In this document: positions 43,939 to 56,128 of the stretch, piece after piece
Layout: each line of letters opens with the position of its first letter
Position numbering within the stretch: the first letter of the stretch is position 1
Assembly (NCBI GenBank): GCA_009733575.1
Contig: ML769449.1
Span: 186,001 to 250,000, forward strand
Source of the DNA: Gymnopus androsaceus JB14
Lineage: Eukaryota; Basidiomycota; Agaricomycetes; Agaricales; Omphalotaceae
Length of the DNA: 64,000 nt
Reading direction: 5' to 3'
Program-made: the position numbers and the translations under genes
The notes under the pieces: generated by a model
Databases searched by the model: none
The model's input: only the letters and a program-made list of their open reading frames with translations
What the model was told of the DNA's origin: nothing

Positions 43939-45251
43939 CTATACACTAGCATAGACACGTCTTCCAGGTGAGGTGTTTCCCATTTGAACCAGGATAACAA
44001 GAGCCACTGGATTGATGGCCTATGAAAAAAATTAAAGAATCTTGATTGGTGTTTAACTTGCAATACTGAATGAAGCCAAACTTACAGCACTGAGTGTATA
44101 AAAAACTGCAAAAAACACTCTAACATTATCAATAGGTGAAAACTCTGTTGCACTAGTATCCAGTACTTGAATTATTGCACTGGATATCTTTGATACAATC
44201 AGACATATCTTTCATGCATGATGATTGCAAAAATCACCGACCTGGATCACACCAAGAATTGCACCAGACTCAACAAATAGTAGAAGAATCGCTTCCACTT
44301 GTGTTGTGTTGTTACATGATATTGGTCGGATTAATTGATGATGCTTCCTGAGAATCATGTATTGAGTGAGTAGAAAGTGCTTAGGTTAGTGAAGTGAACT
44401 GCCCAGACCATGCCCGATAAGCTATCAGGAATGTTGCGACCACATTAACCATCAAATTTAGCAAAATGCTGAGCCAATCCAAGGTTACGGTAGTAATGGC
44501 TGGATTAAAAGATAGTCTAGTGTCAACAATGACATCAGCAATGTTGACACCTACATAGTCTCCAATGTCAGTATATATTCGAAAAACAAAATACTGCAAA
44601 AGAGATTACCTATATCCAGCAGTAGAATAAGTAGTAGTGCCCATTTCACAAGCCTATTTCTCCCGCGGATTGCCCAAGCTCTCCAAATAATGGCCATATC
44701 GGCCATCAACCACTATGTGCAGGATAGAGTATCAATTTTCAGGGTTAAAAGAATCACAAAATCTAAAAATTCACCAAAAGAGTGCCAGCCCACATCTGTA
44801 AAATGTCAGACATAAGTGATTTAGAATCTGCAGTAATTCGTTGTGCCATAATCCCTCCTGAAAGTGAAACCACCAGCCCAAAATTCACAAGTAACAAGTT
44901 AAGTGTGATATTTTGGCTGCTGTAAAGGATCACCAGGCCAAGTCCTGCTGTAAGGAATGCAATAAAAGATTTTCGTGCTCGCCCATTACTTTTCCTTCGT
45001 CTGCAAGGTAGTCATCAATACGCTAGTGCAGAAAGATCAAATTACAATTGACGTGCTCACAGAAGAATATGTACGCTGATGATAAAAGCCAATATGTAAA
45101 TACCTATAGATTATAAAATCCCAAGTAAGTAATCGAAGTAACTACATGCAGGATGCCTACCAGTTAGTGCACACATAAATATTAGTGATGAAATATTGTC
45201 CAAAAATTCTGCCCCAGCAAATGCAATTTCCTGGGTCTCTTCCGGTGTCAT
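43939..45251 (-). CDS. Intact 8-exon seven-helix membrane protein, 297 aa
   Basis: Exons: 45251-45161, 45103-45061, 45000-44775, 44712-44610, 44550-44409, 44347-44242, 44187-44086, 44019-43939. They total 894 nt and all seven GT-AG introns join in phase, so the gene appears intact although no frame over 75 codons is visible unspliced. Sequence marks of a large Agaricomycete receptor-like family are present: GIYILAFIISVHILLRRKS (about 31-49), DMAIIWRAWAIRGRNR (about 124-139), NLMVNVVATFLIAYRAW (about 186-202) and QVEAILLLFVESGAIL (about 218-233). Hydrophobic segments number about seven. The start ATG follows a TATTTATT about 35 bp upstream. Ligand and function are unknown. Its survival inside transposons suggests a functional host gene. 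Confidence 0.85.
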
Positions 45252-46673
45252 GATAGAAATGGTAGAAAGGATGACCAGTGATGACTCTGAAGAATAAATA
45301 TGTACAATCGGCTCAACCTATATGACTGCTTCATTGCGGTGCATCTCTATGGCTAGGCATCATCATCTCAGCCCTTTCGTTTATGGCTCTTCAATCTGAT
45401 ACTTGCTCAGTGATTGATATATATACAGTGCCACCGCCTGTGCAAGATGTAATGTTGGATGATTGTATTCAACTTACGCCAACTGATAGAACCAGAGCAG
45501 TAACTATTAGAACATGGATTATCCCTGAACTAATGGGGAGCTTCAGGTGCTGTAAGCGGGCAAAGAAATTCGGCTACGGAGGTCTCATAACGGAAGACAG
45601 TGCATTGTTTATCCTTCGCAACTTTATTCTGGCTTCTTCACCCCGGATTCCTGATTCCTAACTGCCATACGATGTATATTATGGTAGATGTTGGGCAGGC
45701 GGTACATGATCATTGCTATGGCGGCTGTAGATCAAATTCCGTACCTCGTAATTCATATTTCAGGGGAATAATCATGATTTATTTGGCTGGAGATTCAAGA
45801 GTAACAAGAGATGCTTGAACATCAGCAAAACATGTATTATACGGCCAGTTTGTAATAGAACTGCCCAGAGCTTCCAGCGTCCCAGCGTCCCAGGACCCGA
45901 ATGGGACAGCATTCGCTGGAAGGCACTGTCCAACACTGTCCAGCACTGGAGTTATTCTGGACCCGTGCTGTTATCTATATACAGGCATCAACAATATGAG
46001 TGGTTATCATAAAAACTGAACACTTATTCAAGGGTCTGAGTAGTAGTTTGTACACTAGTGTCATTAATTGAAGATGTATTATACTTATAATGGAACGTAT
46101 AATTTAATTTTACCAGCAATTCCAGGAAAATCCTAGCATTTCCCAGTGTTAAAACGCCTTAGTGTCTAGTAAGCAGAATACTTCAATGATCATGAATGAT
46201 TGTTATAAACTAAGTCCTGTGCAAAAATGAACAAAGTTGACTGAAGTCTGGGGTCGGTCTCGTCTCGTCTCAACTGTCCGCAGTAATTCAGTGATCTACA
46301 ATCTTCGGGATATATCATGATTCTGTTCATCAGACCTTTGATGTTTAAGTTGTCTTGGGGAGCAGGATCCACCCGATTGCGCATCTCATGTAACCTGCTT
46401 GTTACAAGGACTTCATCCGAGGAAAATGCAGTAAGTATACAATTAGGAAACCAAAGGCGCAGCTGTAAATCATTTAAAAGGATTCTCGACTCTGGATCTA
46501 AAACTCATCTTCGTCCTATATCTCTCTCTCTTGTATTGGCTGGTATGTACTCTACGTACTCTACGGCTCTCAATGCAATTTTTGAGCTGATGCATTATTT
46601 CTACACCCTCAGTGCCATTCTATCCCAAGCTGCACAATAGTTCTTACATTTTCCACTCATAATCAATCTGAAT
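45252..46673. other. Intergenic; partial CATCAGCAAAAC MITE
   Basis: A CATCAGCAAAACATGTATTA end lies at about 45823, followed by the family's CCAGAGCTTCCAGCG-type interior to about 45960, but no matching right end. The other frames lack motifs. It is the shared upstream region of the diverging genes at 45251 and 46674. Confidence 0.4.
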
Positions 46674-46950
46674 ATGCGTTTCTACATCACAATAGTGGCC
46701 TTGCTTTGCACCGTTATTGCCTTTCCAATTGCAAGGGTGTAAGTCCAAAATCCTGCTTTCGTCATTGTTTCCTTAAATGGCTTATTCCGAGTTTGGGCTC
46801 TCTTGCAGTGATCCCGATCGGTTGGATATAGAAGTGGTTGCAGAAAACGCAAGTCGGAGGAGTGACAGTATTTGTGATGCCCAAGTGGCTTGTATAGAAT
46901 CGACAGGCGGTAGGCTGTTAGGACCCGATCCCCAAAATCATGGACATTAA
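46674..46950 (+). CDS. Small secreted protein, 68 aa, two exons
   Basis: Exon 1 (46674-46738) encodes MRFYITIVALLCTVIAFPI, a textbook signal peptide. A 70-nt intron (46739-46808, GTAAGT...CTTGCAG) joins in phase 2 to exon 2 (46809-46950). The mature part is about 48 aa, acidic at first, with a dibasic SRRSD site that could be cut by a Kex2-type protease, two Cys spaced C-x5-C (ICDAQVACIE) and a GH-rich end. The intron just after the signal peptide is common in fungal secreted peptides. It does not end in CaaX, so it is not a mating pheromone precursor. Family unknown. It lies divergently next to the intact membrane-protein gene. Confidence 0.65.
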
Positions 46951-47086
46951 TTGTAGTAGTGAATTAACGGAGCTCCAACAAGGGGTACGCTTTGGGCAAA
47001 CACAGGCTATGAGATTTTGTATGTAGCAATAGATATTCTATGTGTGTATTGCTCAGCAATGGTGCAGGTAGCCAATGATCAGAATA

Positions 47087-49205
47087 TATCGGTAAAACGT
47101 ACATCGCTGTTTTCGGACCTTTTTGATCCTTTTTCTGATCGGGACTTTTTCCGAACTTATTTTCAGGCTCTTTTTTCAAAGTTGTCCTTTTTCTTTTGAT
47201 CTTTTTTTCAGTTATACTTTTTAGAACCTTCCTCAAACTTTTAATGAACTTTTTTCTGACTTGCCAATGTTTGTCGATGTTGGAATTTACAGAAAATCTA
47301 TTTTAGCCCACATTATAACATACTTATGAATTTATGATATCACAGGAGATATTTGCACATATACTCACAGTAGCCACTTGTTATTTCTCATAGTATCCTC
47401 TTTCCCAATATGTTTACTATGACATAGTCATTCTTACAGGTATAAATACAGTATGTAGTTACTCATGTACCTTACCCATTTGCCTCAGGGCCCAGTTGAG
47501 GCAAAACAGCTATACAATCATTATAACTCCATTTCTTACTTATAACAGTCGATGTATTTAAATTATACTGACTTTAAACTAATACCAGCTACTAAGACAT
47601 GAATGACCTTTATTGCGTGAACTGTGATTGCATTGCGTTGCACCTCGTTTGATGTCAATTGAGTAAGGTTGGATAAATAAAAAAACTCCAACGGCCAGCC
47701 AATGCAAAAAAAACTGTCCGGTACACATTAAAGTAGAGTTGAGAGCAGGCTGATAAGCGCGCCAATTCTGAAATTCTTCCCAAGTCAATCACGCCGAAAG
47801 TGCAGAAAAATCCGCTCAAATGAAATACTAATTGATTTGCCAGCTTTCGTGTAAAAAATCACTTATGAGTGAAATTTTGAGCAAAAATGACCATTCAGTC
47901 AGGCTATCTATCTTAATGAAAATACACTTATCATTTGAGCATTCAGTTAAAACTGAAAAAAAGACTGAAATATCAGCTACACTAGCAGCCAGACCTGATG
48001 GCACCCCAGCAGCCTACTGAAGGACCAGATCTTATTTGGCTGTGATTCAATACCTGACTTAGGGGGCCCATCTGTTTTTGCTGCTAGTGTAGCACACATT
48101 TCAGTCATTTTTTCAGTTTTAACTGAATACACAACTGATAAGTTTATTTTCATTAAGATAGATAGCTCAACTGAATGATTATTTTTTGCTCAAAGTTTCA
48201 CTCATAAGTAATTTTTTACATGAAAATTAGCAAATTGATTAATATTTCATTCGAGCGGATTTTTTTGCACTTTTGGTGTGAATTGGAACTCTGAAACTGT
48301 ATAGTCACATGTGCAGTTGATCAGCACTTGGCGGTGGTTTTCTTTTCCTTGTCTTTCACTTTCAATCTTCAGGCTCTTATTCTATTCCGCTAAATGCAAG
48401 CCCTAACACTTTGGCCGTTGTCTCAGTAGTGAGCCATTTTTACATCTCTTCTTTCTGCGCTGACTGAAACAGCACCAATTTTTCAGAGTGTCTTGCGTTT
48501 TCTTTGCAGGTTTTGTCATTCAGTGCATTGAACTCAGGCTGGCCCGCCCCAAGAATTCAGGTTCCACAATGCATTGCCCTCGCTTTGTAGTCTTTTTTCT
48601 CAATTCCGGGGATTTGTGTGAGGCCTCGGGACATACTTTTGAGGTTGCGGTGCGTAAATTGTGCGGTTGTTATACCAATTGTCTGCTCACATGCATCCTT
48701 TGCTGTAGCTTGCTTTTAAAGGAGACCTCGGACGATTTTTTTACTTCCTGGGAAGGTGCGACATTACTTTTTTCCCCCCAACTTCCGCAACCATTCTTTA
48801 TTGCCGCGATGATGCAATATATGCCTTTTATTCTTTCTAATCTCATTATCTCTGACTTCAAGGATACTTAAATATTCTTACAACTGTCACGACTACTCAT
48901 ATATTTCTGTATAATCATTGTTTTATTGTTTTATTGTACTCCCACTGTAGTAGCATCACAATAAAATTGCTTTGCATCTTTTCTATGTCTGTTACGTCCA
49001 CGATTCTGCTATCATTAAGGAAAGTTGTGTCCTTTAAGGTAGCTTTATATGAACTTATTGCTAACCTTTCTGAAATCTTTTTCCGTGCTTTTACAAGACT
49101 CGCCGAACTTAAAAAAGGATGTGGACCTAGGTTTCAAAAGTTGGATCCGGATCAGAAAAAGTTGCAAAAAAAGTCCCGAAAAGGCCAATATATGTTTTAC
49201 TGATG
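47087..49205. mobile_element. 2.1-kb element with CATCAGTAAAAC-type ends at TA
   Basis: The right end TTTTACTGATG followed by TA matches, inverted, the left TATCGGTAAAACGTACAT preceded by TA. Subterminal TTTTCGGACC/GGTTTCAAAAG-type tracts are mirrored. It contains the palindrome 47790-48280 and a 127-codon plus frame (48488-48871) without motifs, which I do not call as a gene. Confidence 0.5.
47790..48280. mobile_element. 491-bp foldback MITE, ~205-bp arms
   Basis: Arms 47790-47990 and 48080-48280 are near-complements, from CACGCCGAAAGTGC / GCACTTTTGGTGTG inward through TCAGTTAAAACTGAAAAAA to CTACACTAGCAGC, with a loop of about 90 nt. Nested in 47087-49205. Confidence 0.85.
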
Positions 49206-49953
49206 TAAGGTAGGGGACAGGCAAACTCTGCCAACCCCACGTGTCAATTTGTGACGCTACGTATTTAGTAATTTTTAAGCGCTGATCGTCAAACTCCTCC
49301 GTTTTAGCACAACTAAAGCATCCCTCGCTTATCCCCATTACCATCGATTTCTATGTACTGCAGGAGCCTGTGGCTTTTTTCCGGAAATTTTATAATGAAA
49401 TTTGAATGACTAGATGCAAAAATACTGCTGTATAGAATGCTGTGAGGAGCGCTTACCTCTTTTTATTCACCGATAACTTTGCAATGCTGAAATGGAAGCT
49501 ATTTTAAGAAATAATTATCTTATGAAAGCATTAAACATGATGGGATATGGTAGTTTCACTGTTTTACAGTACACCTATACACCCTTACTTAGGTGTACCA
49601 TTGTAACATTGCATTACTGAGTACACATTGTTATCATCCTGAAGATTGATATGTAGAGCATCTACCCTCAGCTGTATATAGTCATAGTGTACACATCCGG
49701 ACTACTCAATAACATATAGTGTTAGATTCTGCAGTATTTCTGCATCTAGTCACTCAAATTTCATCATAAAATTCCCGGAAAAAACTACAGGCTCCTGTAG
49801 CACATGCAAATCAATGTTAATTGAGGATAAGCAAGGGATGCTTTAATTGTGCTAAAACGAAGGAGTTTGACGATCAGCGCTTAAAAATTACTAAATACAG
49901 AGCATCACAAATTGGCATGTGGGGTTGGCAGAGTTTGCCTGTCCCCTACCTTA
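49206..49953. mobile_element. 748-bp foldback element, ~222-bp arms
   Basis: TAAGGTAGGGGACAGGCAAA (49206) returns as TTTGCCTGTCCCCTACCTTA (49953). Arms 49206-49430 and 49732-49953 pair closely. The 300-bp loop is AT-rich. It directly abuts the 47087-49205 element. Confidence 0.85.
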
Positions 49954-50261
49954 GTTGAAAATGATCATAGAAGTATCATGCAGCGGTCATTATGCATAAC
50001 AACAGTAAACACATGGAATGGCAAGTGTGGCAGATGTGTGGGGGCTGGTCAGTATATTGGTCAGTATTGTCAGTATAAAGAGCTGATCATTGTAAGAGAT
50101 AATGATCAAGCAGAGTTTTGGAGTTGGTCATTGTCAGAGACAGTGATGAAGCAGTAATCTTGGTGCTGGTAATCATCAGAAACAATGATCCAGCAGTTAG
50201 TTTTGGAGTGAGGCCAAAGACTTCAAGGTTTGTTGAATGTTCAAGCTTATCAGGAAAAATG

Positions 50262-50428
50262 TATTAGAGTTACTTTCCTAAATAGGAAGTAGCAGTAGTA
50301 AGTCCACACAGGACTTAGTATACAGTCCTATGTATGTACAATATATCAGGCAAGTGGCTACTGCATGAATGTCTGTGACTACTGTGCATACAGTAAAGTG
50401 GGTACTATGAGAGAGTAGGTGGATAGAG
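50262..50428 (-). repeat. Truncated copia LTR
   Basis: TATTAGAGTTACTTTCCTAA and downstream TCCACACAGGACTTAGTA, ATATATCAGGCAAGTGGCTA match 20384-20590, then break off at GTGGATA. Confidence 0.8.
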
Positions 50429-52158
50429 TGTGAGCAAAGGAACTTATTTTGCTACCTTATTTACCTTATTTCAATATATTCAAGGTAACTTATTTTTCCC
50501 ACGCTTAGACAAATTACCTTGGCGAAATGTAATTACCTTATGATTGCGTGGCAACCTTATTACGACATTTACATTCTTCCTTCGATGTACCATACATACC
50601 GCATACACCTCAAGCAATTACTGTATAGGGCTTGCCACAGTCCCGTAAATGGTCACGACCGTCAAAAACACGGTTGTAACCGTCTCCGAATATCCTGAGA
50701 CCAACCTGAGACGGTACGGTAGCTCCCGTAACCGTCCTGTATACGGTTTCTCGCACCCTTGATGACCGACAAGGTCAACATTTTAATACAATAAATTACC
50801 TAGGTGAATTTACAGCTGACGGAATGTGCCTACATCTATTTTAGATCTATTGAAAGTACTATAGAGGCCTGTAAATGGCCATTACAAGATCATTTTGTAC
50901 TTACAAAGTAACACCGGAACTTTTCACACGCCCCTAGAGGATACAAATAGCAAAGACTGAGTCTCTCTGTACGGTGGAAGCCATTTTGTGAAACATTTCG
51001 GTTCAGTGAAGCTCATAGTGTAAGGTGCGCAGATGATTTTTGTACAAACACTCCGTTACACACATAAATCTTCTAATACCCGTATTTACAACTGTAACGG
51101 ACAAAACGGGTCAGTAAATTATGGACCCTGAAAATCCCAGATTGTACATTCACAGGTACTGTTACAACCATCCCGTCTACAGTGTAGTACAGTTATGGTG
51201 CCCTACAATTGTTACTGTAAGATAATGAGCACACTGTTGGTACTTCCTAAGCATTAGGTAGCCCCCAAGACTCTTGTTCAATCACTCAGTGCCTCTCACT
51301 GATATATGTGATGTAAGCTCTATACTGGCCATTGTAAATGCACAATGAAACATTGGTACCTTGTGAGATATCACCAGTGAGTGCTCTACTAGTATGTATC
51401 AGAGTGATAGGATACTGATCGCTTATTGCTGATGTCTGGTTTGGTAAATTTGTACCTTATTGCTGCATTATGGCTGTTAGGCCATTAGTGTTGTGGTTAG
51501 CTGTAATTTGAGCATGCTACTGCATGCAAACCATTGACCACTCTGAAAATTTGCTTACACAGTAGCCAGAAATTTTAACCTAGGTCCTACAGTATCCAAG
51601 CTAAGTAGGAGGTTACATGAGCTGCCTAAAACCAAGTGCCATTGTCTCCAAGTGTTGCTTCCCAATCATAGCGGCCTAACAGTCACAGTCTACTTAATTG
51701 AGTTCACCTGTTCTTAATACTTTTCAATGCAATACTAGGAATGGGCAAGGGAGTTTGTATACAACTAGTTATCATTATGCGCTCTATTTCTGCACTTATG
51801 ATGTCTCCAATTGCACTAGGCGATATTGAATACACCTAATAAAAAAATACAAAAGTGTGTCACTATATGCACAGAAATCTTGAATTATATAGTGGGCATA
51901 CTGTACTGCAGCATGTTTGAAAAAAGCTACAATTATGAGAGTAGCATGTAAGTATCACTCACTACTCTAAGTGCTCACCATGCCATGGTCACTGTGGATT
52001 TTGGAATTATCATGAAATAAACTTTTCAACATTGGTATGTACATTGAGAGCCATATGTAGGCCTTCAAGACATTGAATTAAGGCCAAGAGCATTGAAATA
52101 ACGATTGTAGACACCATAAGTTCGTCATAAGTTAGCATAAGGTAGTTTGTCGGAAATT
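50429..52158. other. Intergenic, no gene seen
   Basis: 50440-50580 has ACCTTATT words like the 52159 family. 50620-50760 is a TACGG/CCGTA-rich hairpin-prone tract related to 33831-34177. The rest is AT-rich without supported genes. Confidence 0.4.
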
Positions 52159-52780
52159 CAAACTCCGCTACCTTATGGTACTTTGCCGAGATTTGCCGTT
52201 AAAAATACATTTACAATGTCATTAAAAATGCAAATTTCACAGCTCGAAGGGTCGAAACAGATATGCAATATACACTATAGCTCTTATGCATTGTTCCAGC
52301 CAGTTAAACAAGCATATATGCATGTGCCACCTTAGTGTCGTGGGTTTAACTATCATGATATTGAGCAGTATTGAGCAGTATTGAGCTTGTGAATCAGCGT
52401 CAGAATCCGAGATGGATGTATTAGTACTTACCCCAAACTAAATAGAATCTGAAATCTCTTGGAAATCACTGCCATTCTTGGTTGTTTTGTGGAAATAATT
52501 ATAAATACCATAGATTGTGGTCACAAGATGACTAGCTAGTTTCCCTTTATCTTATTAGTGCTGTAATGTCCTTTATACAACATTTCTGAGCTCTTTGGAG
52601 TATAAAAAATAAGATAAGGTAGAATAAGGTAATAAGGTAGAATAAGGTAGATAAGGTAACTTGGTTGACCAAGTTAACTTAAGGAACTTAAAGGTACTTT
52701 AAGTTAACTTGGTAAGGATAAGGTAAGGATAAGGTAGCGGAGTTTAAAAATCTAAAGTAAATTGGTAGCCACCCCTGTTG
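52159..52780. mobile_element. CTCCGCTACCTTA MITE, copy 1
   Basis: CAAACTCCGCTACCTTA at the left and its complement near 52730-52746 at the right. The subterminal TGGTAGCCACC side also matches copy 2. The right part is a run of ATAAGGTAGA units (52615-52740). Confidence 0.7.
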
Positions 52781-52979
52781 ATGGATTCGCGCTGCCATGC
52801 ACATCTCCGAAAGATGTCCAGCAAGCCAGATATGCTCTTCAATATTCATAGAAGAGATTCTCACTCCGAATCCTTGCGAGACCACTCAGATCTCATGTAT
52901 GAGGTGTGTGGCACGCGCTGAGAGGTGCTAGTGACAAGGCCGCAGTGGTGCCGGTGTAACGGTCACCTTTACTCCATAA

Positions 52980-53032
52980 TTTTTGGGTTTATTGAAGGGG
53001 TTGTTGTGGGTAAGGGGGTCGCCCAGTAGAAC
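52980..53032. repeat. Lone right end of the GGATAATTC family
   Basis: GAAGGGGTTGTTGTGGG and CAGTAGAACTATCC match the right termini of 2742-4488 and relatives. No left partner found; nearby CCGGTGTAACGGTCACC echoes their interior. Confidence 0.5.
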
Positions 53033-53504
53033 TATCCACTCACCGTACCGAATACATTAATGACTGCATAAAGTAATAAAACTATATATCAAAGGTCGAA
53101 ATTAGTTTTACTGGCAAGACTGTATACTATGTATGTAAACTGTAAAACAGTGTTCTAAGCATCCAAAGGATACTCAAATGTGTGCTGAATAAGTTCATTT
53201 CATGCTACATTTTGCAATCCATAAAAGGTATGTTATTTCCCCCGAGCTTAGAAATTGAGTACCTTGACCACATGAAAGTATCATAGACAAATATAAGATG
53301 TGACAGCATTTACAGCTTTCGTCATCATTGTATCTGACATTATGGTTACAGGAAGTTGTGGTCATAGTATTTCCATAAAACTAAACATTTATAACATACA
53401 GTATACCAGATTGTTGAAACAGGCAAAAACAATGAATAAATTTTAGTTGTTCTCTACATGGAAATGGGAAGAAAGAGTACATGCATTCATGGGCCTTCAT
53501 GTGC

Positions 53505-53775
53505 CAGGAAAAATGGTCTGGGCCCGGGGCTGACTTTGGGCTGACCCAAAATGACCTAAAGAGACTTAAGGGTACCTAAGGGTACCTAAGGGTACCTAGG
53601 TTGCCTAGGATTTAGGGATAAACCTTGGCAATTTGAGGCAACCTGAGTAAACCTGAGTTAACCTGAGGTAGCTGAAGGTAGCCTGGGGTAGCCTGGAAGA
53701 CCCAAGGTGACCAGGGTAACCAGAGTAACCAGGGTAGCCTAGGTTATTGCAGGTTTAACCCATTTTTGCTGATGT
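53505..53775. repeat. MITE-like tract of CCTAAGGGTA / CCTGAGG words
   Basis: Begins CCAGGAAAAATGGTCTGGGC like 209-361 and ends TTTTTGCTGATG like the CATCAGC family. The interior repeats GGGTACCTAA, AACCTGAGTTA and AGCCTGGGGT. Ends are not clearly complementary. Confidence 0.4.
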
Positions 53776-54249
53776 GCAATACAGTTTCTGTACATATGGA
53801 TAAGGGGAAGATAAGGGTAATTTCATGACAAAGGTACAATAAAGGTTCCAAGCTTGATACTTCAAAACAGCAGATCCAACAAATGTAAAACTTCTCTGAG
53901 AGCACAGAACACTTTGCCGTTTGACTTGCAAGTGCAGAAAATATTTGCCAACAACCAAAATTTTGACTCAAATATTGCGCATAGTATGTATACCAATGCT
54001 TTAACATCTAAATAGCATGTACATATTGTACACTGAGTCTGCAGTCCTTCATGGGACCTTGAACACTCTAGTCATTGTGTGGCCTTGTACAAATGTTTTG
54101 AAATTTAGGAAGCATCATGAAATAACACCTCCACTATGTCAATGAACACTTTTTAAAGTCATATAGAAGTCTTAAAGTCATTAAACGGAGTTTAGAGTGT
54201 TGAGATAATGATTAAAGAGGTGATAAGTTTGCAATGAACTACGCAATAA
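53776..54249. other. Intergenic, no gene seen
   Basis: AT-rich; overlapping 67- and 87-codon minus frames have no motifs. Confidence 0.35.
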
Positions 54250-54843
54250 GCTGCCTTGGAATTTCAAAGGCCGCTACCTTATTTAAAACTCGGCTACCTT
54301 ATTTGAACTTAAATGCAATCAAAAGTTTGAAATACATTAAATATGCACTTGGAATGGAAAAAACATATCTGATGCTGTGTGTAATGGGCTCTAGGCCATC
54401 TTCCAGTACATTTACTATTGCCGCTAATACCAATTGCTGGCTAATTGCACATTGTTGTCAAGACCAAATCCGTGACTTATGTATATTTCCAGGTTTATTG
54501 CTGTGCCAATAAAGCCTCATATGACTGAAATTAAACATCTCCAGTCCATTCTAGTATTTTACAGAAGGCCACAGACTGACAAAGATGTAAAAATGAAGAA
54601 CTGAAAGTTCTATCTGCTCACTGGCAGCAGTGAGCTGCCTCGAATCATGCCCCATATTCTTGAACAGAGTCTAAGACTATCTGTAGCACATTAATAGCCT
54701 CTAATGGTCATCTACAATGTTATTTATGGCTTAAGGTAGAATAAGGTAGAATAAGGTAATAAGGTAAAATAAGTTAACTTGGTAAGACTAAGGTAGCAAT
54801 AAGGTAGCGGAGTTTGAAAATCCAAGGTGATTTTGTAGCCACC
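54250..54843. mobile_element. CTCCGCTACCTTA MITE, copy 2
   Basis: GCCTTGGAATTTCAAAGGCC at the left pairs with the right GGAGTTTGAAAATCCAAGGT (about 30 of 38 positions by eye). Same AAGGTAGAATAAGGT sub-repeat as copy 1. Confidence 0.75.
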
Positions 54844-55088
54844 ATCAACAGGATCATGTTGACCACGAGAACGAGTTAATAACTCATTCAGTGAGCCATG
54901 ATGTGGAAACGCAGAATGAAGAGGGGTTGAGATCTAGCCACCTGTGCTTCATCCAGCCACTACACATATCTTGGGATCCTTCAGCATCCTCTGAGTGGCA
55001 ATACCCATTCAATAACAGGTGGCAGCAGTGACTAAGTACTGTCGATGCAACTGATTCAGGTGAAGAACCAGCCTCATTTGCATCTTCA

Positions 55089-55740
55089 CACCACCAATAA
55101 TTATGCTTCAGCTTGACTGAAGCATAGTTTGAAGTAAATTATTTCAATAGCTATGTGAAATATACTTTTTCAGAAAAATATGGAAAATAATTATTTCAAT
55201 AGAGTGATGAATGAATAAGGTTCTTAACTTCTGAATTTTTGAATTTACACTTACTTGTGAAGGGAGAATTTTTCAATTAGACTATGAAAACAGTAGTTTC
55301 AATGTGGACTTAAAATTTCTTCTTTCACAATAAGAGTGCAAGTAATTGTTTTAAAGAACACTTCAATTTTCCGCTGAAAGACTGCCTTTTGCTGTGCGGT
55401 TTGGCAGCGGCCGGGTCCGGTCCGAAAATTGAAGTATTGTCCTTCGGAAACCAGCTGAAAGGGTTCTTCGAAGCAATTTCTTTCACTCTTATTCACTCTT
55501 ATTATGAAATAAAAGCATTCAGTCTCCCTTGAAATTATTGTTTCAGAGTTCAGTTGAAATCACTTCTTTTGGAAATCAGTGTAAATTCCAAAATTCAGAA
55601 GGTAGGAGTTTTATTTATTCATCAGTCTACCGAAATCATTATCTTCCATATTTGTCTGGAAAAGTACATTTCGCATAGGTATTGAAATAATTTACTTCAC
55701 ACTATGCTTCAGCCAAGCTGAAGCATAATCATTGGTGGTG
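55089..55740. mobile_element. 652-bp near-perfect palindromic element
   Basis: CACCACCAATAATTATGCTT at the left returns as AAGCATAATCATTGGTGGTG at the right, and complementarity continues (GCTTCAGCTTGACTGAAGC, AATTATTTCAATA) almost to the centre near 55410. No coding. Confidence 0.8.
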
Positions 55741-56128
55741 TGCTTCATCAGATTGTTGAGCATACATCTGGGCTGTGAGTGTTTCCGAATGCATTGGAAA
55801 CAACTAGGCCATTTCAATAGAAAAATAAAGTCAAGCTGGTCCAAACAGACAAAGCTGAGAGTCCTACTGTAACGTCCCTTATTGCTTATTCTCACATTGT
55901 TATGTTATGTTATGTCACCGCTATATAAACCATGATATGTCACTTATTTACCTTAGCTTAACCTTTATCCATACCAAATACTCTGACAATATCAGTCCAG
56001 TTGTGTTCATTGGATAATTCTACTCAACAACCCTGTTGAAGGGACAACCCTCGAAATTCCGGCGTAACGGTGACAGTGACACCGGTGTTGCAACAGGTGG
56101 CAGCAAAAAAAACTTTAAGTCTAAGTGT

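Noticed and set aside
44590..44609. 16-nt intron GTAATC...GCAG in the 43939-45251 gene
   Set aside because: Too short and gives the wrong phase; the 59-nt intron ending GACTATGTAG (44551-44609) has a branch point and restores the conserved frame.
48488..48871. 127-codon plus frame as a gene
   Set aside because: Lies inside a TIR element, no recognisable domain, no convincing exon structure.
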